This document shows positions 18,530 to 27,429 of a stretch of 48,298 nt of DNA, one piece after another (the first letter of the stretch is position 1; each line of letters starts with the position of its first letter). This stretch comes from Synechococcus sp. SP2 MAG (GTDB taxonomy: Bacteria; Cyanobacteriota; Cyanobacteriia; PCC-6307; Cyanobiaceae): the NCBI GenBank assembly GCA_030756895.1, contig JAVBIX010000063.1:44281-92578 (forward strand). Direction: 5' to 3'. The position numbers and the translations under genes were made by a program. Below the pieces are notes generated by a model. It ran no database searches and was not told the origin of the DNA. It saw only the letters and a program-made list of their open reading frames with translations.

Positions 18530-18994
18530 TTGGCTTTTCGATCGCCAAATGAGTGGTTAAAGCTTGAGCGCATCGTTCGCTTTGGTGATACCGATGCAGC
18601 TGGTGTGATGCACTTCCACCAGCTTTTGCGCTGGTGCCATGAAGCATGGGAGGAAAGTCTTGAGCGCTACGGGATTGCCGCAGCGGATCTTTTTCCTGGA
18701 TGCAGGGCAGCACAAGATCCACCAACTATTGCTTTGCCAGTGGTGCACTGCGCAGCCGATTTTTTACGTCCCGTACATGGTGGCGATCACTTGATTGTGA
18801 GACTCAAGCCGAACAGGGTGGATCCAAGCCAATACGAGGTGCGTTTCCTCTTTCAACTCGACGAAACCAACGTTGCCCAAGGAATCATTCGCCAGCTGGC
18901 AATCAACTCTGAAACGCGCCGGCGCTGTGCCTTGCCAGAAGCAATCGATCGCTGGTTGGAAGCATCAGCAATCGGCACCCTCGGAACCGTTTGA
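18530..18994 (+). CDS. menI: 1,4-dihydroxy-2-naphthoyl-CoA hydrolase (hot-dog thioesterase)
   Basis: A 154-residue 4HBT-type thioesterase: RIVRFGDTDAAGVMHFHQLLRWCHEAWEESL carries the catalytic Asp of the DTDAAGV loop, followed by ALPVVHCAADFLRPVHGGDHL and a long strand-rich half. It hydrolyses DHNA-CoA to DHNA in phylloquinone synthesis; the assignment rests on the fold plus four adjoining men genes. The start appears to be TTG at 18530, since no ATG precedes the domain in frame. It follows ndhH by 29 bases and overlaps the convergent menE by 30 bases (18965-18994). Confidence 0.88.
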   Translation: MAFRSPNEWLKLERIVRFGDTDAAGVMHFHQLLRWCHEAWEESLERYGIAAADLFPGCRAAQDPPTIALPVVHCAADFLRPVHGGDHLIVRLKPNRVDPSQYEVRFLFQLDETNVAQGIIRQLAINSETRRRCALPEAIDRWLEASAIGTLGTV

Positions 18995-20254
18995 ATCCTT
19001 TAGCCAAGCCAACCATCGAGCTCGCTCCCACTTACCAGCGCTAGTTGGCGCAAGATTTGGGCAGTGATGCCAGCGTCGGGGGCGCTCTGCAGGCAACCAA
19101 TGTTCCGTCATCGTCTGGAGCCGCAGTAAAAACGTTTCGCCTACGCCCGGCTGACGATCCGCATCCTGCCAACGCACTAAAGCCACCAGACGTTCCCCCC
19201 ATTCGGGGTCCTGCACGCCAAGAAACAGCACTGCTTTGAAAGGGAGACCAACCTCTCGCGCAGCAGCCATCAAGCGACCCTCTAGCTGCTCTGGGAAGAC
19301 CGTGACTCCACCGGAGTGAATCGCACCATCGAGGCGGCCCAGCAGCGTGAGCTGTGGAGTTTCCGCAGACCCTTTAAGACGAGCAGCGTCTCCAGAGCTC
19401 CACCAGCCATCCGCATCGGCCAGGGGGCTTAAGGACGGCTCCGTTAATCGTTCAGCCAGCGATCCATCCCCATCAGGCTTCCAACGGCCTATCGCCAGAC
19501 GCCTGCAGCGCACCGCCAGCGCCCCATTCGGCTCCACCCGAAGCTCAATGTCATCAAGGGGCTCACCCACTCCTTCTTCTCCATCCAAAAAACGCTCTGG
19601 GGATTGAGCGACAACCATCGCGGCCGTTTCTGTAGACCCATAACAAGGCGCCAGCTTGATACCCATCGTGCGGGCCTTCTCCGCAAGTTCGGATGGCAAC
19701 GCTGCTCCACCCACCCAGATCAGCGCCATCGCTTGCAGCCAGCGCACACCTGCAGGATCGGCCAACAAGCGCCCCAGCTGCGTGGGCACGAGTGAAAGCA
19801 ACATCGGCATGGAGTCCCAATCGGAGCGCTGATAGGACTCCTTCAGCAAAACCTGAGGGCTTTTCATCAAAGCTGGTGACAGCCAAACATGGGCAACATT
19901 CCACTGCTGAGCTCGCCACCAAGGCATTAAGCCACTGACGTGCTGAAAGGGCAGCGGATTCCAAACGATCACTTGCGATGGATCCAGTCCGAGCGCATAC
20001 AACCATCGGCCAGTCGCCGCAGCCGATCGATCCAAATGAATGGATGGCTGAAGACAAAGCTGTCGACCACCGCTGCTTCCACCGGTAGAAAGCACCAATC
20101 CAGGCCCAGCGGGAAGAGCCTTAGGAGCCTCAAGCCGAACATCCTGGGGACCAAGTAAACGCACCCAATCCCCCCGCCCGAGGGCAGCCAGGAGAGCTCC
20201 AGCCGCTGCGATTGGATGGCCTGGATCACAACGCAGTTGTTCAAGGCTGCTCAT
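18965..20254 (-). CDS. menE: 2-succinylbenzoate-CoA ligase
   Basis: An AMP-forming acyl-CoA ligase activating o-succinylbenzoate for phylloquinone synthesis. The P-loop is LVLSTGGSSGGRQLCL at about residue 54, with LALIWVGGAALPSELAEKA, the adenine-binding APCYGSTETAAMVVAQ, and the hinge region WWSSGDAARLKGS followed by TLLGRLDGAIHSGGVTVFPEQLE. The last part (PTSAGKWERARWLAWL) provides the C-terminal Lys region. At 429 residues it is on the short side, with a reduced N-terminus. It is third in the minus-strand menA-menC-menE unit and overlaps menC by 14 bases. Confidence 0.93.
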   Translation of the reverse strand: MSSLEQLRCDPGHPIAAAGALLAALGRGDWVRLLGPQDVRLEAPKALPAGPGLVLSTGGSSGGRQLCLQPSIHLDRSAAATGRWLYALGLDPSQVIVWNPLPFQHVSGLMPWWRAQQWNVAHVWLSPALMKSPQVLLKESYQRSDWDSMPMLLSLVPTQLGRLLADPAGVRWLQAMALIWVGGAALPSELAEKARTMGIKLAPCYGSTETAAMVVAQSPERFLDGEEGVGEPLDDIELRVEPNGALAVRCRRLAIGRWKPDGDGSLAERLTEPSLSPLADADGWWSSGDAARLKGSAETPQLTLLGRLDGAIHSGGVTVFPEQLEGRLMAAAREVGLPFKAVLFLGVQDPEWGERLVALVRWQDADRQPGVGETFLLRLQTMTEHWLPAERPRRWHHCPNLAPTSAGKWERARWLAWLKDSNGSEGADC

Positions 20255-21263
20255 CGCACTCCTCGCTCACATCGGCTAATGCCAACAAATCCGCCGCGGC
20301 CCAGACCTTTTCGGGATCGGGACTAAATAACGAGCTATCCGGACACCACCCGGGAGCCAGCCCAGGAGCCGCCGGTGTTTCGCCTTGAGCCTGGAGGGCC
20401 GCCAGGTGCGCCAACCAGCGGCCACCGATCCCGGTTTCAAACGTTGTGCTCAGCATGAGGCGAGGCTTACCCCGAAGCAAATCACGCAGGAGAGGCCTGG
20501 GGTCTCCCTCCAGCAACGGTCGGCGCACTTGCCAGCCCTCCCACTGATCACGCCAGGCGGGATGGGCCTGCAAGGACTCATCCAGAGCCACCGGCACCAC
20601 AGCAGCGATGGCGTGAAGGCCCTCCCAATCATCGGCCGCAAGCGGTTGCTCGAACCACTCCAGCCGTGGATCCCCGCGCAGCTGCTCCACCCATCGCCAA
20701 GCCTGAGGCCTGTCCCAGCCGCCATTGGCATCGAGCCGCAATCGGGCGGAAGACGGAAGCTTGTCGAGCAGACCCTGCAGCAGGCACAACTCCTCATCGG
20801 GGTCGCAGGCCGCCACCTTCCACTTCAGCGCGAACGACAGGTTGGAGTCCACAGAGGACAGCAGGCGATCCAGCGCATCTCGCATCGCGACTCCTGCCGG
20901 CAACAAGAACGCCGACCTTGGCGCCTGTAGCCAACCAGCAGAGGAGACACTCCCCAGCTGGCCATCCAGCTCAGCGAGGGCAGCACCAATCGCGAAAGCC
21001 AACGCAGCTGGCACGGTTGCGAGCAAGTGTTCAAGGCTGCTAACAGTCCAGACCACCCCAAGCTCCATCATCCGAACCAAGGCGGAATGGCAAGCCTCAT
21101 GCTGTTCAGCCTCCAAGGGCGACACCTCTCCCCAACCGAGACGGCCGGCCGAGTCCTCCAAGCGCAAAAGCCAACCTCGACGGTGCTGCAACACCCCGGC
21201 AGCGGTGTGCAAAGGCCGGCTGAGCTTGAACGCATAGGGCTTGATCTGCAACCGAAGCTCCAT
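20241..21263 (-). CDS. menC: o-Succinylbenzoate synthase
   Basis: An enolase-superfamily enzyme that dehydrates SHCHC to o-succinylbenzoate. The catalytic Lys pair sits in LSFALKWKVAACDP, the metal Asp in ARLRLDANGGW, then LEWFEQPLA with the metal Glu, and PVALDESLQAHPAW. ATG at 21263 starts the protein as MELRLQIKPYAFKL (340 residues). A TTG three codons upstream (21272) overlaps the menA stop as TTGA and could also be used. It lies between menA and menE. Confidence 0.93.
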   Translation of the reverse strand: MELRLQIKPYAFKLSRPLHTAAGVLQHRRGWLLRLEDSAGRLGWGEVSPLEAEQHEACHSALVRMMELGVVWTVSSLEHLLATVPAALAFAIGAALAELDGQLGSVSSAGWLQAPRSAFLLPAGVAMRDALDRLLSSVDSNLSFALKWKVAACDPDEELCLLQGLLDKLPSSARLRLDANGGWDRPQAWRWVEQLRGDPRLEWFEQPLAADDWEGLHAIAAVVPVALDESLQAHPAWRDQWEGWQVRRPLLEGDPRPLLRDLLRGKPRLMLSTTFETGIGGRWLAHLAALQAQGETPAAPGLAPGWCPDSSLFSPDPEKVWAAADLLALADVSEECDEQP

Positions 21264-21268
21264 GACTT

Positions 21269-22177
21269 TCAACTCAGTAGGGGGCCCAGCGCTAATCCCG
21301 CACTTAAGCCAAGACCGTTGAGAGCTTGAAACCGGAGCGCCAAAAATTTGCTGCCAGCGATTCGATCGGGTTCGGCATGGTGATCACGAAGCAAACGAAT
21401 CAGCGCTGCCGCCGCTGGTAGGCCAATCCCGCTGAATAGGGCCGTGAGCGGCCAATCACCATGAAGAACTGGCACCCATTCGAGCGCGAGGGTGCCGGCT
21501 ACAAACCAAGGAATCAAGGTGGCAGCTTTGGCCGTACCCAAGCGCACCACCGGGGAGCGTTTGCCATGGGCCGCGTCCTCATCCACCTGATGGAAATGGG
21601 AGCAGAACAACACCAGAGACGTGGCCAAAGCCGGACCTGAACCCAGCATCAGCGCAAGCTTCCAAGGCACTGCTGCTTGCTCAGCAGGAGCCAGCACCAG
21701 CAGAGCCGCCGCCGTCGCAAAGGGGCCAAAAGCCAACCAGCAAATCGGCTCCCCCCATCCCCGATAGGCCAAGCGAAAGGGTGGACCTTGATACAGGTAT
21801 CCGAGTGCACAGCTCACCAGCACAAGGGGGAGCACCACGAACGAACTGCGCAGAGCGAGGATCAGCATCAGGCCTAGGCCCAGCATCAAAGCCAAACAAG
21901 CCCAACGCCGGACAGGCTTTCGTTGCCCTACCAGCGCCACGATCGAATGGGGCTTGCCAACAACATCCACCCCGGTGTCGGCATCAAATAGATCATTGCT
22001 GAGGTTTTCCCAAAGAAGCAGCAGCACCGCCGCGAGCAAAAAACCTGAGAACTGGGACCAACGCACCGACTCCTGACCCCCTAGGCGCCAACCTGCCGCC
22101 AACAGCACGGGCATCACGGCAACCGAATACATCCGCCACTTGATGGCGGCCTTCCAAAGGCGTCGACGATCGGACAT
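21269..22177 (-). CDS. menA: 1,4-dihydroxy-2-naphthoate phytyltransferase
   Basis: A UbiA-type prenyltransferase that attaches the phytyl chain to DHNA on the way to phylloquinone for photosystem I. About eight transmembrane segments. The diphosphate-binding aspartates are in LSNDLFDADTGVDVVGKPHSIVAL, and the second polar loop is LVLFCSHFHQVDEDAAHGKRSPVVRLG. I prefer ATG 22177 (SDRRRLWKAAIKWRMYSVAV, 302 residues), which matches the usual short N-terminus. The upstream ATG at 22213 would overlap the menF reading frame at CATG. First gene of the menA-menC-menE unit. Confidence 0.92.
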   Translation of the reverse strand: MSDRRRLWKAAIKWRMYSVAVMPVLLAAGWRLGGQESVRWSQFSGFLLAAVLLLLWENLSNDLFDADTGVDVVGKPHSIVALVGQRKPVRRWACLALMLGLGLMLILALRSSFVVLPLVLVSCALGYLYQGPPFRLAYRGWGEPICWLAFGPFATAAALLVLAPAEQAAVPWKLALMLGSGPALATSLVLFCSHFHQVDEDAAHGKRSPVVRLGTAKAATLIPWFVAGTLALEWVPVLHGDWPLTALFSGIGLPAAAALIRLLRDHHAEPDRIAGSKFLALRFQALNGLGLSAGLALGPLLS

Positions 22178-22283
22178 GGAGTAACGGGTTGCAACAGCCT
22201 GGGGATCTGGCATGGGCAGGATCCAGACACACTGCGATGTGGCTCATACATTTGAGCAGGACGCTGCACTGATTCGCCGAGCC

Positions 22284-23717
22284 ATGACAGCCGCACTTCA
22301 AAAACAAACGGCTGCTCAGCGTTTCGGCACGCTGCTCGACACTGCTCAGCGCGCCTGGGATCAGCGCCAAGTAGAGGAGGGCACGTTCAGCATCGCCGTG
22401 CAGGTTCCCGCTCAGGATCCGCTGAAGCAATTGCCATGCCTGGCGGGAGAAAGCTCTTTCCGGTTCCTGTGGGACAGCGCACCAGGCCTCTGCCTCGCTG
22501 CAGCTGGTCAATGCCAACACCTTGAGTTAGCGGGTCCGCGGCGATTCGAGCTGGCCCAACGTTTCAGCGACACGACCCTGCAACGCCTGATCGATGCCAG
22601 CCCTAAGGCACCTTGCCAGGCCCGTTCTCGCGTTTTGCTGGCCTTTAGTTTTTTTGAGCAGAGCAGGGAACAAAAGGGCAGCGTGGATGCGGCCCCCTGC
22701 TTACAAGCGCTGCTCCCACGCTGGCAATTAAGTAGCCATGGCCAAGAAAGCTGGTTGCGGATGCATGGCCATGCATCCGATGCATCTGATGTGCGCGCCT
22801 TAACGGAAGCGCTTTGGCAGATGGCCGAAGCGCTCAACGCAACTTCGCCCCACGATCAGCCAGACGATGCAACGGTCCTGGGCACCCCCGTGGGCTGCTG
22901 GCAAGAGCGCTATCAACCAGCACTCGAGCAAGGGTTGGCATTGGTGAATGAGGGAGCACTACACAAGCTGGTGCTGGCTGTGCGGCAGTCGATTGAACTC
23001 ACTACACCTCTCTCTCCCTTACCCCTGCTGGAGAGGCTGCGGCATCAGCAAACCGGGAGCTGCCGCTTCCTTTGGCAACGAGGTCTCAATGATGCTTTTT
23101 TTGGAGCCTCGCCGGAGCGACTACTCAGCCTGCGCAGCGGACGGTTGCGGAGCGACGCCCTAGCCGGAACTGCTGGGCGAGGCGAAGGCGGCGACACCTT
23201 GATGCAATCGGGCAAGGACCGTCACGAACATGAGCTCGTGGTGCAGGCGATCAGCGAAAGCCTCCGCGAGGAAGGACTTCAACCGCAAAGCCCTCGGCGG
23301 CCACAACTCTCGCGCCATGGCCATCTAATCCATCTGCACACCCCGATCAGTGCCGATGCTTCTGGGCACCAAGCCCTTGCCTTAGCGGCTGCGCTTCATC
23401 CGACCCCGGCGGTGGCAGGCCTACCAAGGAGGGAGGCCATGCATTGGCTGCAAACACTTGAGCCATTCGAGCGCGGGGGCTATGCAGCACCCATCGGTTG
23501 GATCGACAAAGCCGGTGATGCGGAATTGCGCGTTGCCATCCGCTGCGGACACCTGCGCGGAAACCAACTTGATCTCACCGCAGGTGCTGGCCTTGTGCGG
23601 GGTTCGATTGCGGAGCGGGAACTACAAGAGGTCAGCCAAAAGCTGGCCGTCCTAGCCGACCAGCTTGATCTCCATTCAGGGAGTGGGGAGCGAACGCAGA
23701 CGCCACTCCATCGATGA
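22284..23717 (+). CDS. menF: Isochorismate synthase
   Basis: Converts chorismate to isochorismate, the first step of phylloquinone synthesis. The chorismate-binding domain fills the C-terminal half: LHKLVLAVRQSIEL, FFGASPERLLSLRSGRL, DALAGTAGRGEG, KDRHEHELVVQAISESLRE, HPTPAVAGLPRREAMHWL, and GYAAPIGWIDKAGDAELRVAIRCG, then LTAGAGLVRGSIAERELQE. I favour ATG 22284 (477 residues), leaving about 106 bases between it and the divergent menA start. An in-frame ATG at 22212 would add 24 residues. A 20-base perfect palindrome lies at 22759-22778 inside the gene. Confidence 0.9.
   Translation: MTAALQKQTAAQRFGTLLDTAQRAWDQRQVEEGTFSIAVQVPAQDPLKQLPCLAGESSFRFLWDSAPGLCLAAAGQCQHLELAGPRRFELAQRFSDTTLQRLIDASPKAPCQARSRVLLAFSFFEQSREQKGSVDAAPCLQALLPRWQLSSHGQESWLRMHGHASDASDVRALTEALWQMAEALNATSPHDQPDDATVLGTPVGCWQERYQPALEQGLALVNEGALHKLVLAVRQSIELTTPLSPLPLLERLRHQQTGSCRFLWQRGLNDAFFGASPERLLSLRSGRLRSDALAGTAGRGEGGDTLMQSGKDRHEHELVVQAISESLREEGLQPQSPRRPQLSRHGHLIHLHTPISADASGHQALALAAALHPTPAVAGLPRREAMHWLQTLEPFERGGYAAPIGWIDKAGDAELRVAIRCGHLRGNQLDLTAGAGLVRGSIAERELQEVSQKLAVLADQLDLHSGSGERTQTPLHR
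22759..22778. repeat. 20-base perfect palindrome inside menF
   Basis: GGATGCATGG followed by its exact reverse complement, with the ATGCATC core repeated again just downstream (GATGCATC at 22778-22785). It is fully coding (Arg-Met-His-Gly-His-Ala-Ser). It could be chance. Confidence 0.6.
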
Positions 23718-23744
23718 CTGCTTGATGGTGTCTCCTTCCTGAAA

Positions 23745-24671
23745 TCAGGTCGAAGACGCACTCAGCCGAGCAATCACCATGTCGGCCAAGGGCACATTCA
23801 TCAGGCGCTCCACCTCGCGAATGCCCGTTGGGCTGGTGACGTTGATTTCACTCAGCATCCCGCCAATCACGTCGATACCCACAAAGAACAAACCTTCTGA
23901 GCGCAAGGCCGGAGCCAAGGCCTGACAGATCAAGCGTTCACGGTCCGTGAGCTCCGTGGCCTCCGGAAACCCCCCAACGGCGAGGTTGCTACGAAATTCC
24001 CCCTCTTTGGGTTTGCGGTTCACGGCTCCCAGCGGCTCTCCATCCACGAGAAGAATTCGCTTGTCGCCATCGGTAACGGCAGGAAGAAAGCGTTGGGCCA
24101 TCACCGGAAGAGATCCCTGTTCCGTAACCAGTTCAAGCAACGCCCCAAGCCCTGGCGCGGAAGCTGAAACACGCACAACACCTAAACCAGCTCTTCCCCC
24201 GAGGGGCTTCAGAACCACTTCCTCTTGCTCGCGCGCAAAGGCCGATAGCTCCGAAATGCGGCCCGATACCAAGGTCGGGGCCATCCAACGGCTGAAGCGC
24301 AGAGCACCAAGCTTTTCATTCCAACTCCGCAGTGATGCCGGACGGTTCAGCACCAAGGCACCCGCTCGCTCGGCCACATCGAGCAGGTGGGTTGCATAGA
24401 GATAGGCCTCATCAACAGGAGGATCCTTCCGCATCCAGATCGCTCCAAAGCGATTGAGCGGACAGCGCTCTGGTTCGCCGATCTCAATCCAAGGATCGGG
24501 CTGCACTGGCACCGCAACCGCTAAGGGCTCATCACCCAAGGCAATCAAGTCAGCAGGCGTGGACGCCCAGACCTCATGCCCAGCGCGCTGGGCCGCCTGC
24601 ATCAAGGCGGCTGTGGAATCTTTTGCAGGGTTGATCCGATCCAGCGGATCCAACACGAAGAGGTGGCGCAT
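23745..24671 (-). CDS. gshB: Glutathione synthetase
   Basis: An ATP-grasp ligase adding glycine to gamma-glutamylcysteine. 308 residues: [21 protein letters not shown] at the N-terminus, [32 protein letters not shown], the ATP-binding [46 protein letters not shown], and the Mg-binding [29 protein letters not shown]. The ATG at 24671 matches the family N-terminus; the longer in-frame ORF start is unlikely. It follows grxC by 13 bases. Confidence 0.96.
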   Translation of the reverse strand: MRHLFVLDPLDRINPAKDSTAALMQAAQRAGHEVWASTPADLIALGDEPLAVAVPVQPDPWIEIGEPERCPLNRFGAIWMRKDPPVDEAYLYATHLLDVAERAGALVLNRPASLRSWNEKLGALRFSRWMAPTLVSGRISELSAFAREQEEVVLKPLGGRAGLGVVRVSASAPGLGALLELVTEQGSLPVMAQRFLPAVTDGDKRILLVDGEPLGAVNRKPKEGEFRSNLAVGGFPEATELTDRERLICQALAPALRSEGLFFVGIDVIGGMLSEINVTSPTGIREVERLMNVPLADMVIARLSASST

Positions 24672-24684
24672 GGCTGACACCTCT

Positions 24685-24951
24685 TCAGGCCTGACCGGCG
24701 AGCAGGGCATCTAGTTTCCCCGCACGCTCCAGGCCATGCAGTTCATCGCAGCCTCCGACGTGTTGGTCATCGATAAAAATCTGAGGAACGCTGCGCTTGC
24801 CGTTGCCTCGGGCCGCCATCGCATCACGTCCAGGCTCATCCCCATCCACCGAGACTTCGGTATAGGCCGCACCCTTTCGATCGAGCAGACCCTTGGCGCG
24901 CACGCAAAACGGACAGGTGCTCCAGGTGTAGATCTCAACCTTGGCCATCAA
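24685..24951 (-). CDS. grxC: Glutaredoxin 3
   Basis: An 88-residue glutaredoxin: [23 protein letters not shown] carries the CPFC dithiol active site, [19 protein letters not shown] provides the cis-Pro and glutathione-binding GG. It reduces disulfides with glutathione. Adjacency to gshB links glutathione synthesis and use. Start may be ATG 24951 or the next codon ATG 24948. Its 5' end diverges from prfB. Confidence 0.95.
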   Translation of the reverse strand: MMAKVEIYTWSTCPFCVRAKGLLDRKGAAYTEVSVDGDEPGRDAMAARGNGKRSVPQIFIDDQHVGGCDELHGLERAGKLDALLAGQA

Positions 24952-25029
24952 GCTGCCGCATGGGAAGGCTGAATCTTATGCAGGACGACCGCGCTGATAG
25001 CGTCAAGTCCAGAAGACTCCGTTGCCCAA

Positions 25030-26158
25030 TTGCTGGACCTCACAGACTTCAAACGCGATCTTTCCGAGCTCACTGACCGCCTGGGCCATGCCCAGGACTG
25101 TCTTTGACGTCCCTGCACTGAATGCAAGGCAGCAAGATCTCGAACAACTCGCTGCTCAGCCTGATTTTTGGAACGATCAGCAAAACGCCCAGAAGCAAAT
25201 GCGGCGCCTCGATGAAGTCAAGGCGCAGCTTCAGCAACTTGTGGATTGGCGTGGAGCGATCGACGATGGGCAAGCCACCCTCGAGCTCTATGACTTAGAG
25301 CCTGACGAAGACCTCCTCGGTGAAGCGCAGCAGGGACTCGATCAGCTGAGACAGGCTTTGGATCGCTGGGAGCTGGAGCGCCTTCTCAGCGGCGAATACG
25401 ACAAAGAAGGTGCTGTTTTAAGCATCAACGCCGGTGCCGGGGGCACTGACGCCCAGGACTGGGCCCAGATGCTTCTGCGCATGTACACCCGCTGGGCCGA
25501 AGACCAAGGGATGAGCGTGACCGTCAATGAGTTGTCGGAGGGTGAGGAAGCAGGCATCAAAAGCACCACGATTGAGATCGAAGGTCGCTATGCCTACGGC
25601 TATTTACGCAACGAGAAGGGCACCCATCGACTGGTGCGGATCTCGCCCTTCAATGCCAATGACAAGCGGCAAACGAGCTTCGCGGGTGTGGAAGTGATGC
25701 CCAAGCTGGAGGAAGAGGTAAAACTCGATATTCCTGAAAAAGATCTCGAGGTCACCACCTCCCGCTCTGGCGGAGCAGGTGGGCAGAACGTCAACAAAGT
25801 GGAAACGGCCGTTCGCATTCTTCACGTGCCGACCGGCCTGGCGGTGCGCTGCACCCAAGAGCGCTCTCAGCTTCAGAACAAGGAGAAGGCCATGGCCCTT
25901 CTGAAGGCGAAGTTGCTGGTGATTGCCCAAGAGCAGCGTGCAGCGGAAATTGCCGACATTCGCGGCGACATTGTGGAAGCCGCCTGGGGGAATCAGATCC
26001 GCAATTACGTCTTTCACCCGTATCAAATGGTGAAAGACCTGCGCACCCAAGAAGAGACCACAGATGTGCAAGGCGTGATGGATGGCGATCTCAACCCCTT
26101 CATACAAGCCTTATTGCGCCAAGGTGTTGATCGCCCAGGCAGCGATGACGACAGCTGA
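25030..26158 (+). CDS. prfB: Peptide chain release factor 2 (expressed by +1 frameshift)
   Basis: RF2 reads UGA and UAA stop codons. The gene is in two frames. Codons from TTG 25030 give [18 protein letters not shown] and end at CTT (25102-25104) TGA (25105-25107). Skipping T25105 moves to the frame beginning GAC at 25106 ([15 protein letters not shown]), which runs to 26158. The product is about 375 residues. The stop-recognition tripeptide SPF lies in [17 protein letters not shown], and GGQ in [18 protein letters not shown]. This is the autoregulatory RF2 recoding known in most bacteria. The TTG start is inferred: it is the only reasonable initiator in the zero frame. First gene of a plus-strand run to 28801. 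Confidence 0.95.
25094..25108 (+). other. Programmed +1 frameshift site of prfB
   Basis: The sequence AGGACTGTCTTTGAC contains CTT TGA C, the conserved RF2 slip site, preceded by an AGGA stimulator four bases upstream that can pair with 16S rRNA. Low RF2 slows termination at UGA and favours the slip, restoring RF2. Confidence 0.93.
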
Positions 26159-26188
26159 CCGACGTGCACCCATCACGATGATTCCTTC

Positions 26189-26398
26189 ATGACTCAGGCT
26201 CCCGAAAACGACAGCAGCTCCTCTAGTCCCCAAAGCGACGACAAGGGAACGCCACCGCCAAGTTTCGTGAAATTGGCCATGCGCAACATGGTGCGCAAAG
26301 GGGGGCAGAGCCTGTTCCATTTCGGCCTGACCGCTGCAGGCGTCATCGGTTTCATTCTTATGGTGGCCTGGTTGGGGCGACCAACACTCCCACAGTGA
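26189..26398 (+). CDS. DUF3285 small cyanobacterial membrane protein
   Basis: A 69-residue protein with a Ser/Asp-rich N-terminus, then the DUF3285 core PPPSFVKLAMRNMVRKGGQSLFHF and one C-terminal transmembrane segment (GLTAAGVIGFILMVAWLG). The family is cyanobacterial and uncharacterised. It lies 30 bases after prfB, and its stop overlaps the GTG start of ybeY (GTGA), so coupling is likely. Confidence 0.85.
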   Translation: MTQAPENDSSSSSPQSDDKGTPPPSFVKLAMRNMVRKGGQSLFHFGLTAAGVIGFILMVAWLGRPTLPQ

Positions 26399-26928
26399 TT
26401 ACCCTCGACCTGGCCTTCAGCCCCGCAGCCGCTGACCTCATTGATGCAGCGGATGACGAAGGCACGCGCTCGAGGCTGCAACAAGCCAGCGACTGGGAGT
26501 GTGAATTAAGCGCCTGGATCGAATCCCTTCGTCAGGACCTCGACAACCACTGTCCCGACGTTGTGAGGACCTGCGACTCGGTCAGCTTGGGGGTCACGCT
26601 GCTCGATGATGCCAGCATCGCCGAACTCAATCTCCGCTGGCGCCAGAAAGCCACTCCAACAGATGTGCTCTCCTTTGCTGCTCTGGAGAGTGAGATGCCG
26701 ATGGGTGAAGGCCAGGAACTTGAGCTAGGGGACATCGTCGTGTCGGTGCCCACCGCCCGTCGTCAAGCTCTCCAACAGGAGCATGGCCTGGAGAGGGAAC
26801 TGCGCTGGTTGGTCAGTCACGGGCTTCTGCACTTGCTGAGCTGGGATCATCCCGATGAAGACTCGCTCGCTGCAATGCTGAAAAAACAGGAGCACCTGCT
26901 TGGCATGGGCGGTAACGTTCCTTCCTGA
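26395..26928 (+). CDS. ybeY: Endoribonuclease YbeY
   Basis: A zinc RNase for 16S rRNA 3'-end maturation and ribosome quality control. 177 residues from GTG 26395. Core motifs are VSLGVTLLDDASIAELNLRWRQKATPTDVLSF and the metal-binding ELRWLVSHGLLHLLSWDHPDE with three His in H-x3-H-x5-H. The residues before position 40 are variable. Overlaps the DUF3285 stop by 4 bases; dgkA follows after 13 bases, as in many bacteria. Confidence 0.96.
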   Translation: MITLDLAFSPAAADLIDAADDEGTRSRLQQASDWECELSAWIESLRQDLDNHCPDVVRTCDSVSLGVTLLDDASIAELNLRWRQKATPTDVLSFAALESEMPMGEGQELELGDIVVSVPTARRQALQQEHGLERELRWLVSHGLLHLLSWDHPDEDSLAAMLKKQEHLLGMGGNVPS

Positions 26929-26941
26929 GGTGAGATCAACT

Positions 26942-27427
26942 GTGAATCAGCAGATGAAGTCACTGCTGAAACCTGAAGACGGAGCACCGGTGTCGGAGGA
27001 GATCAGCCAGCGCAGCACCCATCGAGCCCATCGTGCAGCCAAACGGGGCGCCTGGCGGATCGCCGGGGACCTCCCCTCCAGCTTTCGATACGCGGCCCAA
27101 GGTCTGGGCTACGGCTTCGTGAGCCAGAGGAACTTCCGTATCCACGTTTGTACGGGAGCTGTGGTTTTAGGAATGGGGATTTGGCTCCAGCTTCCCTCCA
27201 TCCAGCTGGCGGTGTTGGTGCTCACGGTTGCTGTTGTGTTGGTACTGGAGCTGCTCAATACGGCCATCGAAGCGGCGGTGGACTTGGCGATCGGCCGGCG
27301 GTTCCATCCCCTCGCCAGAGTTGCCAAGGATTGTGCGGCTGCCGCTGTTCTTGTCTCAGCGATCAGCTCGATGCTGATCGCGATCCTGCTTCTTCTTCCA
27401 CCCCTGATCCTGCGCCTGGGCCTCTGA
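26942..27427 (+). CDS. dgkA: Diacylglycerol kinase, DgkA family
   Basis: Membrane kinase that phosphorylates diacylglycerol or undecaprenol. About 40 polar N-terminal residues precede the trimeric DgkA fold: [22 protein letters not shown], a first transmembrane segment, then [40 protein letters not shown] with the signature E-x-N-T-A-I-E. GTG at 26942 has a well-spaced GAGGTGAG Shine-Dalgarno (26929-26936), so it is preferred over the more upstream in-frame start. 161 residues. trpG begins 2 bases after the stop. Confidence 0.92.
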   Translation: MNQQMKSLLKPEDGAPVSEEISQRSTHRAHRAAKRGAWRIAGDLPSSFRYAAQGLGYGFVSQRNFRIHVCTGAVVLGMGIWLQLPSIQLAVLVLTVAVVLVLELLNTAIEAAVDLAIGRRFHPLARVAKDCAAAAVLVSAISSMLIAILLLLPPLILRLGL

Positions 27428-27429
27428 CC

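Noticed and set aside
27148-27429. Upstream extension of trpG overlapping dgkA in another frame
   Set aside because: dgkA is a clear gene there, and ATG 27430 gives the exact family N-terminus of trpG.
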